Shown here one piece after another: positions 10,038 to 18,130 of a stretch of DNA of 64,000 nt. Made by a program: the position numbers and the translations under genes. How positions within the stretch are numbered: position 1 is the first letter of the stretch; each line of letters starts with the position of its first letter. Source of the stretch: Erwinia amylovora (lineage in GTDB: Bacteria > Pseudomonadota > Gammaproteobacteria > Enterobacterales > Enterobacteriaceae); the NCBI RefSeq assembly GCF_017161565.1, contig NZ_CP066796.1, positions 1,860,001-1,924,000 on the forward strand, read 5' to 3'. Under the pieces are notes generated by a model. It was not told the DNA's origin. It searched no databases and was given only the letters and a program-made list of their open reading frames with translations.

Positions 10038-10106
10038 TATCCGCTTCCTATATAACGATATCTGAATTTATCAGAACAAAATTAATTGTTTGGTTATAAA
10101 GAATTA

Positions 10107-10123
10107 AGCAGAAATTGTGCCAG
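10107..10123 (-). promoter_or_regulatory. Sigma-54 (-24/-12) promoter of the ssuD-sfnG operon
   Basis: Read on the minus strand the site is CTGGCACAATTTCTGCT. It has TGGCAC at -24 and TGC at -12, with exactly 10 bases between the invariant GG and GC, as in the consensus TGGCACG-N4-TTGC. It lies about 70 bases before the ssuD start. The divergent gene encodes a sigma-54 activator, which supports function. Confidence 0.8.
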
Positions 10124-10190
10124 GTACGAATTAAAAATATTATGTTTATTATCATTGGGTTAACTTTAATATGCCGGGCACCGCAGTGTG

Positions 10191-10230
10191 GCAAATGCAA
10201 CAACAAGCCAGCAGTGATTGCCGCATTTGC
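10191..10230. promoter_or_regulatory. Inverted repeat, candidate upstream activator site
   Basis: Arms GCAAATGC (10191-10198) and GCATTTGC (10223-10230) are perfect inverted complements separated by 24 bases. They are about 80-110 bases upstream of the sigma-54 promoter, the usual range for enhancer-binding proteins. Assignment to the adjacent regulator is inference. Confidence 0.4.
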
Positions 10231-10307
10231 AGCACTGATGTCGTTTACCCCCTCGCCGCCTCGCTGGCGACAAGATACTCTGCTGTTCTGTGCAACCACC
10301 GGAGTGA

Positions 10308-12200
10308 ATGATGCAGCATCAAGGTCCGCAACTGGTCGATCCCGCCTCCGTCGCGTTTCAGAGCGTGCTGGACCGCCTTGCTCCTACCGAAGCCACCGTG
10401 CTGATCGTCGGAGAAACCGGAACCGGTAAAGAGGTGGTGGCCCGCTACCTGCACCATCACAGCCCGCGCCAGTCCGGGCCTTTCGTGGCCGTCAACTGCG
10501 GTGCGCTAAGCGAAAGCCTGGCCGAGTCTGAACTGTTTGGTCATGAAAAAGGCGCTTTTACCGGCGCGGCTGAGCGGCATCAGGGCTGGTTTGAAGCAGC
10601 AGAAGGGGGCACCCTGCTGCTGGATGAGATTGGCGAACTCAGTCTGCCGCTGCAGGTGAAACTGCTGCGCGTGCTACAGGAGCGGGAAGTCACCCGCGTT
10701 GGCTCGCATCGTCCGGTGAAGGTGAACGTGCGGGTGGTTGCCGCTACCCATGTCGATCTGGTGCAGGCTATCCGTGAACGCCGCTTTCGTCAGGACCTGT
10801 TTTATCGCCTGAACGTGGCGGCCGTTAATCTGCCCCCGCTGCGGCAGCGGCGTGAAGACATCCCGCTGCTGGCCGACCATTTCCTGACGATGTATGCCCG
10901 TTGCCTGGGTCGGCCGCAGCTGCGCCTGAGCGCGGAAAGCCTCACAACGCTGACAGAGTACCCGTGGCCGGGAAACGTGCGCGAACTGGAAAACACCCTG
11001 CATAACGCCGTGCTGCTGAGCAAAGAGACGCTGATAAGCCCGCAGCAGCTCCGGCTCAATCCGCCTGAACCACAGCCGCTACCGGCCAGTGACCCTGCGC
11101 TGGACGCGTTTATCCAGCAACAGCTTCTGGGCGACGGCGACAGGCTGTATCAGCGGGTGCTCTCCGCGCTGGTGCGCAACGCCTTTGAAATCAGCGGCGG
11201 TAATCAGCTACAGGCGGCCGCTCTGCTCGGCATCAGCCGCCATACGCTGCGTACGCATCTTGGTCATCTGGGACTGATTAAAAGACGTTCCGGCTGCGCC
11301 AAACGGTTGCACAGCATCAACGCCCCGCCGCGAACTGCGGAGCGCGAATTGCGTATCGGTTACCAGAAATTTGGCAATCTCGCCATACTCAAGGCGCGGC
11401 AAAGCCTTGAGGTGGCGTTTATCAGTCAGGGGGTTAGCGTGCTGTGGAGCGAATTTTCCACCGGGCCACAGCTGCTTCATGCGCTGGGTAACGGTGAAAT
11501 AGATTTTGGCACCACCGGCGAAGTCCCGCCGCTGTTCGCCCAGGCTGGTAACAGTCCGCTACGCTACGTGGCCTGGGAACCTGCTGCCCCGCAGAGCGTG
11601 GCGCTGATGGTTACCAATGACAGCCCGATCCGCACGATTGCCGATCTCCACGGCAAGCGTATCGCCGTGAATAAAGGTTCCAATGTGCACTATCTGTTAG
11701 TACAGATGCTGGACGAGGTCGGCATGACGCCGGACGACGTCCGCATACTGTACGCTGCACCAAAGTACCCGCTGACGCCGAGCGATCGCCATGCGGTTGA
11801 TGCGTGGATGATGTGGGATCCGCTACTTAGCGCCGCCGAATATCATGGCCAGCTGCGGACCATTGCCGACGGATGCGGACGGGTGGACAACCACCAGTTT
11901 TATCTGGCACATCGCGAATTTGCCGCACATTCCGGCGATCTGCTGTCGACCGTGCTTAGCGAGCTGCAGCAGGCCGGACAATATATTGACAGCCATCGCA
12001 ACGAGGCAGCACGTCAGCTTTCAGCCGAACTTGGGCTGCCCCCTCAGGCCCTGTCAAATGCGCTACTGCGGCGCTGTCATCATACCCGGCGCATGGATTT
12101 GACGATTATTCGCCAGCAGCAGGCGATTGCTGACCGTTTCTTTGCGCTAGGACTGCTGCCACGCGCCGTCAACGTGCGTGAAGCCGTGTGGTGTGATTAG
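10308..12200 (+). CDS. Sigma-54 activator (SfnR-like) fused to an SsuA-like sulfonate-binding domain
   Basis: A 630-residue two-part protein. Residues about 1-235 form an AAA+ sigma-54 activator domain: Walker [15 protein letters not shown] sigma-54 contact loop, Walker [12 protein letters not shown], and arginine-finger region [11 protein letters not shown]. Residues about 280-330 hold a Fis-type helix-turn-helix ([22 protein letters not shown]). From about residue 345 the sequence becomes an aliphatic-sulfonate periplasmic-binding fold like SsuA ([65 protein letters not shown]) with no signal peptide. The chain therefore stays cytoplasmic, and the binding domain probably senses a sulfonate. 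About six residues expected before VDAW are missing compared with SsuA. ATG at 10308 or 10311 follows GGAG. Divergent from its likely target operon. Confidence 0.85.
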   Translation: MMQHQGPQLVDPASVAFQSVLDRLAPTEATVLIVGETGTGKEVVARYLHHHSPRQSGPFVAVNCGALSESLAESELFGHEKGAFTGAAERHQGWFEAAEGGTLLLDEIGELSLPLQVKLLRVLQEREVTRVGSHRPVKVNVRVVAATHVDLVQAIRERRFRQDLFYRLNVAAVNLPPLRQRREDIPLLADHFLTMYARCLGRPQLRLSAESLTTLTEYPWPGNVRELENTLHNAVLLSKETLISPQQLRLNPPEPQPLPASDPALDAFIQQQLLGDGDRLYQRVLSALVRNAFEISGGNQLQAAALLGISRHTLRTHLGHLGLIKRRSGCAKRLHSINAPPRTAERELRIGYQKFGNLAILKARQSLEVAFISQGVSVLWSEFSTGPQLLHALGNGEIDFGTTGEVPPLFAQAGNSPLRYVAWEPAAPQSVALMVTNDSPIRTIADLHGKRIAVNKGSNVHYLLVQMLDEVGMTPDDVRILYAAPKYPLTPSDRHAVDAWMMWDPLLSAAEYHGQLRTIADGCGRVDNHQFYLAHREFAAHSGDLLSTVLSELQQAGQYIDSHRNEAARQLSAELGLPPQALSNALLRRCHHTRRMDLTIIRQQQAIADRFFALGLLPRAVNVREAVWCD

Positions 12201-12345
12201 CCAGATGGCCAATAACATCAGGGCATCGATATCCGGGGCGGCAGCAACACAGCAGCAACGTTTATGCGCACGATACGGCAGGATCAATTCGCGGGCATTT
12301 CCGGCGGAAGACGAAGGACTGGCGGCCCTTTGACGGGCCGCAAGG

Positions 12346-13944
12346 TTACGGCTGTTTGAGATCTACCTGATAGAAGATATGTTTACCAAAGGGGTCGACC
12401 TCGTAGCCGGTGACTTCTTTCCGTACCGGTTCAAAGATGGTTGAGTGAGCAATCATCACTGCCGGTGCCTGATCGTGCATGACTTGCTGCGCTTCGCGGT
12501 AATAAATGGTGCGCTGCTGACGATCCTGCTCGCTGCGCGCCTTGCGGATCAGCTGTTCAAACGGGGGATAGCACCATTTAGACGCATTGCCGCCGCCGTT
12601 CGCCGCCGTGCAGCCAAATAGCGGACTGAAGAAGTTATCCGGGTCACCGGTGGCGGTAGTCCAGCCCATTAGCGCCGCATCGTGTTCACCTTTATGAATA
12701 CGGGACAGATACTCACCCCACTCATAGCTGACGATATTGGCCTTTATGCCAATTTTCGCCCAGTCAGCCTGGATCATTTCAGCCATGCGGCGTGCGTTCG
12801 GATTGTACGGACGTTGCACCGGCATTGCCCACAGATCGATAGTGGTTCCCGGCGCGATGCCTGCCTCCCTGAGCAGCGCTTTCGCCTGCTGCGGCGCATA
12901 GTCATAATCCTTTAATTCATTATTCGCGCTCCAGACTCCGGGCGGGAGCAGGTTTTTCGCGATGGTCCCGGTTCCCAGGAACACTGCATCAATGATCGCC
13001 TGCTTGTTGATTGCCATGCTTAACGCCTGGCGGACCTTAACGTTGTCCAGCGGCGCTTTTTTGGTATTAAACGCCAGATAACCGGTATTCAGGCCGGCTT
13101 TTTCCATCACCTTCACATTGGGGTTAGCCCGCAGCCGTGACAGATCGGTCGGATTGGGGAACGGTATGACCTGGCATTCATTTTTCTCAAGCCTGGCGGA
13201 GCGTACTGAAGCATCCGGCGTGATGCTGTAAACCAGCCGATCCAGCTTTGCTTTGCCCCGCCAGTATTGCGGGAAAGCGCGGAACATGATCCGCGAGTCT
13301 TTCTGATATTGCATCATTTCAAAAGGACCGGTGCCAATCGGCTCATGGTCCACCATTTCAGGCGTGCCGGCTTTGAGCATCGCATCGGCGTATTCCGCCG
13401 ACTGGACAGAGGCGAAATACCAACTGAGATCGGCTAGAAATGGCGCTTCCGCACGTGCCAGGGTAAAACGCACGGTGAGATCATCCACCTTTTCAATTTT
13501 TTGCAGCAGGCTACCAAATTCAAGGCTGTTGAAATTGGCGTAAGTACCGTTTGAGACATTGTGGTAAGGATTGGCGGGATCCTTCTGACGCATAAAAGAG
13601 AAGATGACGTCGTCAGCGTTGAAATCACGCGTAGGCTGGAAATGTTTGTTGCTGTGAAACTTCACGCCGCTGCGCAGATGGAATGTATAGATCTTACCGT
13701 CCGGGCTGATGTCCCAGCGCTCCGCCAGGCTGGGCACCAGCTGGGTTGTGCCGGGCACAAATTCAACCAGACGGTTGTATAACGGCACCGCGCTGGCATC
13801 TATGCTGATGCCGGAAGTAAATAACTGCGGGTTAAAGTTTTCTGGCGAACCTTCCGAGCAATACACCAGCGTTTTCGCCAGCGCACCGCTGGCTATACTC
13901 AACGTCAGTGCCGCCAGCACCATCTGCAGCAGGGTTTTCTTCAT
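12346..13944 (-). CDS. DppA-like dipeptide ABC transporter substrate-binding protein
   Basis: A 532-residue periplasmic solute-binding protein of the SBP_bac_5 family, nearly the length of E. coli DppA (535). It begins with a Sec signal peptide (residues 1 to about 24, ending SGALA). The mature start TLVYCSEGSPENFNPQLFTSG and the SPDGKIYTFHLRSGVKFH, PYNPNARRMAEMIQADW and DQAPAVMIAHSTIFEPVRKEVTGY blocks are typical of DppA. No permease or ATPase genes are adjacent, so it must be an orphan or a second binding protein for a remote transporter. Divergent from pepT, which fits peptide uptake followed by hydrolysis. The ATG at 13944 is preferred because AGAGAGG lies about 6 bases upstream. Confidence 0.88.
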   Translation of the reverse strand: MKKTLLQMVLAALTLSIASGALAKTLVYCSEGSPENFNPQLFTSGISIDASAVPLYNRLVEFVPGTTQLVPSLAERWDISPDGKIYTFHLRSGVKFHSNKHFQPTRDFNADDVIFSFMRQKDPANPYHNVSNGTYANFNSLEFGSLLQKIEKVDDLTVRFTLARAEAPFLADLSWYFASVQSAEYADAMLKAGTPEMVDHEPIGTGPFEMMQYQKDSRIMFRAFPQYWRGKAKLDRLVYSITPDASVRSARLEKNECQVIPFPNPTDLSRLRANPNVKVMEKAGLNTGYLAFNTKKAPLDNVKVRQALSMAINKQAIIDAVFLGTGTIAKNLLPPGVWSANNELKDYDYAPQQAKALLREAGIAPGTTIDLWAMPVQRPYNPNARRMAEMIQADWAKIGIKANIVSYEWGEYLSRIHKGEHDAALMGWTTATGDPDNFFSPLFGCTAANGGGNASKWCYPPFEQLIRKARSEQDRQQRTIYYREAQQVMHDQAPAVMIAHSTIFEPVRKEVTGYEVDPFGKHIFYQVDLKQP

Positions 13945-14172
13945 TTCCATCCTCTCTTTTATTGACATATGAAGTCTTTACGTAAAACATCAAAAGCTGT
14001 TAGCTCCCCGCCCGTTGAGACACCCTTCAGGTGGCTTTCGGCAGCCTGCCCGGCAGCATAAACCAGCATGAGATGGTCAGCGCACGGTTAGCCTGTAAAG
14101 GAAAGTGGCTAATAAATAGCACATTTTGCAACATTACAAGACTCCTTTAGTCTGAGAAAATAAGGAACTGTT

Positions 14173-15411
14173 ATGAATGAATCCCTGGCCCGCCAGCTAA
14201 CCCAACGTTTCTACCGCTATCTGGCGGTGAGCAGCCAGAGCAATGCCGCTTCAAAGGTGTTGCCCAGCACCCCTGAACAACATCAAATGGCACAACTGCT
14301 GGCGGATGAGTTGCAAAACCTGGGTATGAAGGACGTGGTGATTGATGAGTTCGCTACCGTCACCGCAGTGAAAAAAGGCAATCGTCCCGGCGCGCCGCGT
14401 ATCGGATTCATTAGCCATATTGATACCGTGGATGTCGGCCTTTCGCCGCATATTCATCCGCAAACCCTGCATTTTAAAGGCGAGGATCTGTGCCTGAATG
14501 CCGCAGAGGATATCTGGCTGCGCCGCGCGGAGCACCCGGAAATAGACGCCTATCACGGCCAGGATATTATCTTTAGCGACGGAACCAGCGTGCTGGGAGC
14601 GGATAACAAAGCGGCAGTGGCGGTGGTAATGACGCTGATGGAAAACCTGTCTGATAAAGATGAACACGGCGACATTGTGCTGGCGTTTGTACCGGATGAA
14701 GAGATCGGCCTGCGCGGCGCTAAGGCGCTGGATCTTAGCAGGCGGTTCAATGTTGATTTTGCCTATACCATTGATTGCTGCGAGCTGGGCGAAGTGGTTT
14801 ATGAAAACTTCAACGCAGCGGCTGCCGATATTACGCTGACCGGGGTAACTGCTCACCCGATGTCGGGCAAAGGCGTACTGGTAAATCCCCTGCTGATGGC
14901 CTGTGATTTTATAAGTCATTTTGATCGCCAGCAAACGCCGGAGCATACTGCCGGGCGTGAAGGATATATCTGGTTTTACGATCTGCACGCTAATACCAGC
15001 GTAGCTCATCTCAAAGCCGGCATCCGTGACTTCGACCTGAGCGCATTTGCCCGGCGCAAACAGCAAATTATCGAGGTGGCCGAGAAAATCAGGCTGGCAC
15101 ATCCCACGGCTAAGGTTGAGGTGAATATCAGCGATACCTATAGCAATATCAGTAACGCCATCGGTGACGATCGGCGGGCAATCGATCTTATCTTCAATGC
15201 AATGGCGCAGCTGGACATTCAACCCAAAGTCATTGCGATGCGCGGTGGCACCGATGGCGCAGCTCTGTCAGCCAAAGGGTTATTAACGCCGAACTTCTTT
15301 ACCGGGGCGCATAATTTCCATTCAAAATTTGAGTTCCTGCCTGTCCCCTCCTTTGTAAAATCCTATCAGCTGGCAGAGAAGATCTGTTTGTTGGCGGCAC
15401 AGGATCGCTAA
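14173..15411 (+). CDS. pepT: Peptidase T (aminotripeptidase)
   Basis: A 412-residue cytosolic M20-family zinc aminopeptidase that removes the N-terminal residue from tripeptides. Metal-binding and catalytic motifs visible are GFISHIDTVD (His and catalytic Asp), VLGADNKAAVAV (bridging Asp), FVPDEEIGLRGA (catalytic Glu plus ligand Glu), YTIDCCELGE and, at the end, FTGAHNFHSKFEF with the last histidine ligand. Length is close to E. coli PepT (408). The ATG at 14173 lies eight bases after TAAGGA. Divergent from the DppA-like gene with a 228-base spacer in which I see no clear FNR box. Convergent with the unknown toxin-like locus. Confidence 0.95.
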   Translation: MNESLARQLTQRFYRYLAVSSQSNAASKVLPSTPEQHQMAQLLADELQNLGMKDVVIDEFATVTAVKKGNRPGAPRIGFISHIDTVDVGLSPHIHPQTLHFKGEDLCLNAAEDIWLRRAEHPEIDAYHGQDIIFSDGTSVLGADNKAAVAVVMTLMENLSDKDEHGDIVLAFVPDEEIGLRGAKALDLSRRFNVDFAYTIDCCELGEVVYENFNAAAADITLTGVTAHPMSGKGVLVNPLLMACDFISHFDRQQTPEHTAGREGYIWFYDLHANTSVAHLKAGIRDFDLSAFARRKQQIIEVAEKIRLAHPTAKVEVNISDTYSNISNAIGDDRRAIDLIFNAMAQLDIQPKVIAMRGGTDGAALSAKGLLTPNFFTGAHNFHSKFEFLPVPSFVKSYQLAEKICLLAAQDR

Positions 15412-15432
15412 CCCTGTCAGTAATAGCTATTA

Positions 15433-15452
15433 AGCCTGCTTGCCAGCAGGCT
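15433..15452. terminator. Hairpin between pepT and the convergent toxin-like locus
   Basis: Perfect 8-bp stem AGCCTGCT / AGCAGGCT with loop TGCC (15441-15444), 20 bases after the pepT stop. No T-run follows, so termination may need Rho or the hairpin may only protect the transcript. Confidence 0.5.
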
Positions 15453-15611
15453 ATGACAGATATTAGTTTGAAAGTTACCCTGGTGGATATGTCATTGGGT
15501 GGGTTAAACAGGTTTATCCGACATTGCTGCGAAAGTTAGCGCGAATCGACTGCATAAGAAAGTTACATCACAACCGGGCAGATAGATTAAAGATTACGGA
15601 TTTTATGATTT

Positions 15612-18119
15612 TTAAGATATTTCGTAAAGGTCTCTGGCTAAAATAGCCAGACCATCTGCATTATTCAACAATAAATGAGCCAGATAAGCCGGATCTTTTT
15701 CAATGATATAAACAAGATCATCTCTTTGCATAATATCATTCTTTACCTCTTTATAAACTGATATACCGCCAAAATATTCATTATTAATGCGCTTGAAGTC
15801 ATCCCTGTTTACTACCCTGTTGTTTCTGATGGCTTTCTTCATATGGTCGATACAATCAAGGATTGGAGCGATAATGCCCTCATCCCTGGGGAAATAGACA
15901 ATATCAGTTGCCATAAGGCCAATGTGAGAGCCTTCATGAATTAGCATAGTGACAACATCTGTAGATGTTTCTTCGCTCAGCGTGTTGCCATGAGCATCAG
16001 GGGAAATATAATATAGCTTATCGGTATTAATGAAAATTCGTTTGCTGCTGTCGGTTAGCGTGGTGGCAAAGGTTCCCTGCTGTCTTTCATCAGCGGTTAG
16101 AATTTGCTGGTAACTGTATTCTTCGCCAGGTTTATGCCCTGAAGCCCTTCTGGCCGCCTGATGATGGAGTGCGCACAAATATATATTACTCATATTCAGA
16201 TTGCTACTTATCTTATTGAATCGACTGGACAGCCGGGCGGAGAAGTTGATGAGAAAATTAGCATCATCAGTTTTAAATAATTTTCCAAAATAGACCCTGT
16301 AATTTTCAGATAAACTATTCAGCCCGATCAATACCACCGGCAATAACTCTTCTCTGATATATTCAATATGTTGCATGATTTCAGCAGAGACAGCGCGCAG
16401 ATAGTAAGGTCGTAGAGGTGAAACTTCTTTTACGCCCAGGATCTCTATCCGATTGTCAGGATTATTAACCACTCTTTCAGGATAGAATTTTTTTCGTATA
16501 ATTGTATTCATTGTATCGTCGGGAATGTCCGGAGTAAATGTCGTCTTAGTTTTAGTGAAGTAATACTTGCCAGATAAATTAACCTGCCTGACGGCGTTGG
16601 CAAGAGAGTTTAAGCCCGAAATGCGTCTGTATCTTCGTTTTTGGTTAAAATCCTCGGCCATGAGCTCATCTATGTTGAGTTTTTCCGAGATGTATTCAAC
16701 AGTGGTTTTTACCTCGTATTTACCGTCTTTTATTTCACTGGTAATAATCGCAATGTCTCTATGCTTGCGAAAAATATTACCTTTTGCATACAATTTTATA
16801 GCGGGCCTCCCTGTGGGGTTTAACTTGTCATCTTTAGTTACCCATTTGGCACTGAAGTAACATCCCTCATGAAGAAAATAAAGCCTTCCATTTCCATCCG
16901 AATATTTCAAATTAGGAAAATCGTCAAGTGGGCTACTGGCGATGGACTTGTCTAACAGGGTCTTATTACTGGTATTCCCCTTTATAATCTCATTGTTTAA
17001 TAACTTATTTAAACTTTCTGTCATCATTACAGGTAAGCAAGATTTTGATGAGCCAGCCGGTGAGCGCTTATGCTTGCAGCCACTGAGTTTTTTGTATTTT
17101 TTGGCGGGAACATAATTTTCCTTCCTTACCCTGTAATAGGTGCCATCATCAAAATACAGCGCGATATTTTTACCGCCATCATCATACCCCCTTTTAATTT
17201 CAAGAACACCGCCTTTATAATAAGCCACCTCAAAATTACTGTTCCCTGTTGAAAATATTACACTTCCTTTCGCGTCTAAATAAACTCCCGGACCAATTAT
17301 CACCTTGGGTGAACTGACCGTTAATTTCCCCTGTGCCAAAATATAACCCTGCGCCTCCCTCTCTATATAGACGCTGTTTCTGGTGTCAAACAGTGCGTCA
17401 CCAGCAAGTTCTCTTTCGTGGCCTTTAATGATATCGTCGGAGCTTTGCAAGATGAAATGTTCATTTTCCCTAACGAAAAAATTCCCCGGGATATCATTTA
17501 TCATATAGATCGAATCGGTAACTTGACTGACATCACTGTATTTGTTCTTATATTTTATTTGTGGCCTGTTGAATCTGTCGTAGCTAAACCCATCATCCTG
17601 GATGTTAGTGAACTTGTTCTCCCTGAGATGACTTACCCCTTTGCCCTTACTCGCTAAAAGCAGATCAAGATTTTCGTCTATCAGTGTTGACTCGGCTTCG
17701 AAAAACCAGCTATTGCCCTTTTTTAACAAAACTCTCATTTCAGCCGTCTGCGGCGGTGAAGTTACAGTGACAGTTTGCCAACCTTCCGGTTTAAATTGTT
17801 CGACGGGGATAATAAATCCATCCATCAGTATTGACCTGGAAGAAACTTTGTCTTTGGTGAAAATGAACACATTATTAACCACATCGTAATTATTGATAGT
17901 GAATTCACCGTTCCCCGGCAATTTTTCTAATTGCACCCCATAATCAACCTTTAATGATTTCTGATAAAAATCTTGATGATTTATGTTTTTCGAAAACTCC
18001 CACTGTGCTGTATTGGTATCAAAGATAATTATTTTTGCCGCATCTTCTTTTTGAATATATGTAATGCCGGATGCGTCTTCTTTATAAAGGTACTCCTGGT
18101 CTTGTACTTTTACTGTCAA
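15612..18119 (-). CDS. Distal part of a large unknown protein with an aspzincin-like metalloprotease domain
   Basis: An 835-codon frame whose only usable start is a TTG at 18117-18119 touching its GGGGAG, which is poor spacing. The frame stays open upstream to the A7 tract at 18143-18149, reading RFNLKDGELTVKV. It is therefore probably the continuation, after a -1 shift, of the gene ending at 18131. Most of the chain is lysine-, asparagine- and beta-rich with no recognised domain. Near the C-terminus (plus-strand 15924-15938) is HEGSH inside TMLIHEGSHIGLMATDIVYF, an HExxH motif followed by Asp. A closing NNADGLAILARDLYE resembles the end of M35/aspzincin lysine endopeptidases. Base composition is AT-rich compared with neighbours, suggesting transfer. 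No secretion signal is apparent. A secreted toxin or effector is the likeliest role, but this is inference. Confidence 0.6.
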   Translation of the reverse strand: MTVKVQDQEYLYKEDASGITYIQKEDAAKIIIFDTNTAQWEFSKNINHQDFYQKSLKVDYGVQLEKLPGNGEFTINNYDVVNNVFIFTKDKVSSRSILMDGFIIPVEQFKPEGWQTVTVTSPPQTAEMRVLLKKGNSWFFEAESTLIDENLDLLLASKGKGVSHLRENKFTNIQDDGFSYDRFNRPQIKYKNKYSDVSQVTDSIYMINDIPGNFFVRENEHFILQSSDDIIKGHERELAGDALFDTRNSVYIEREAQGYILAQGKLTVSSPKVIIGPGVYLDAKGSVIFSTGNSNFEVAYYKGGVLEIKRGYDDGGKNIALYFDDGTYYRVRKENYVPAKKYKKLSGCKHKRSPAGSSKSCLPVMMTESLNKLLNNEIIKGNTSNKTLLDKSIASSPLDDFPNLKYSDGNGRLYFLHEGCYFSAKWVTKDDKLNPTGRPAIKLYAKGNIFRKHRDIAIITSEIKDGKYEVKTTVEYISEKLNIDELMAEDFNQKRRYRRISGLNSLANAVRQVNLSGKYYFTKTKTTFTPDIPDDTMNTIIRKKFYPERVVNNPDNRIEILGVKEVSPLRPYYLRAVSAEIMQHIEYIREELLPVVLIGLNSLSENYRVYFGKLFKTDDANFLINFSARLSSRFNKISSNLNMSNIYLCALHHQAARRASGHKPGEEYSYQQILTADERQQGTFATTLTDSSKRIFINTDKLYYISPDAHGNTLSEETSTDVVTMLIHEGSHIGLMATDIVYFPRDEGIIAPILDCIDHMKKAIRNNRVVNRDDFKRINNEYFGGISVYKEVKNDIMQRDDLVYIIEKDPAYLAHLLLNNADGLAILARDLYEIS

Positions 18120-18130
18120 CTCCCCGTCTT

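Noticed and set aside
14251..15222. Long 323-codon frame antisense to pepT
   Set aside because: It is a shadow of the pepT reading frame; the composition follows pepT codon positions and no domain is visible.
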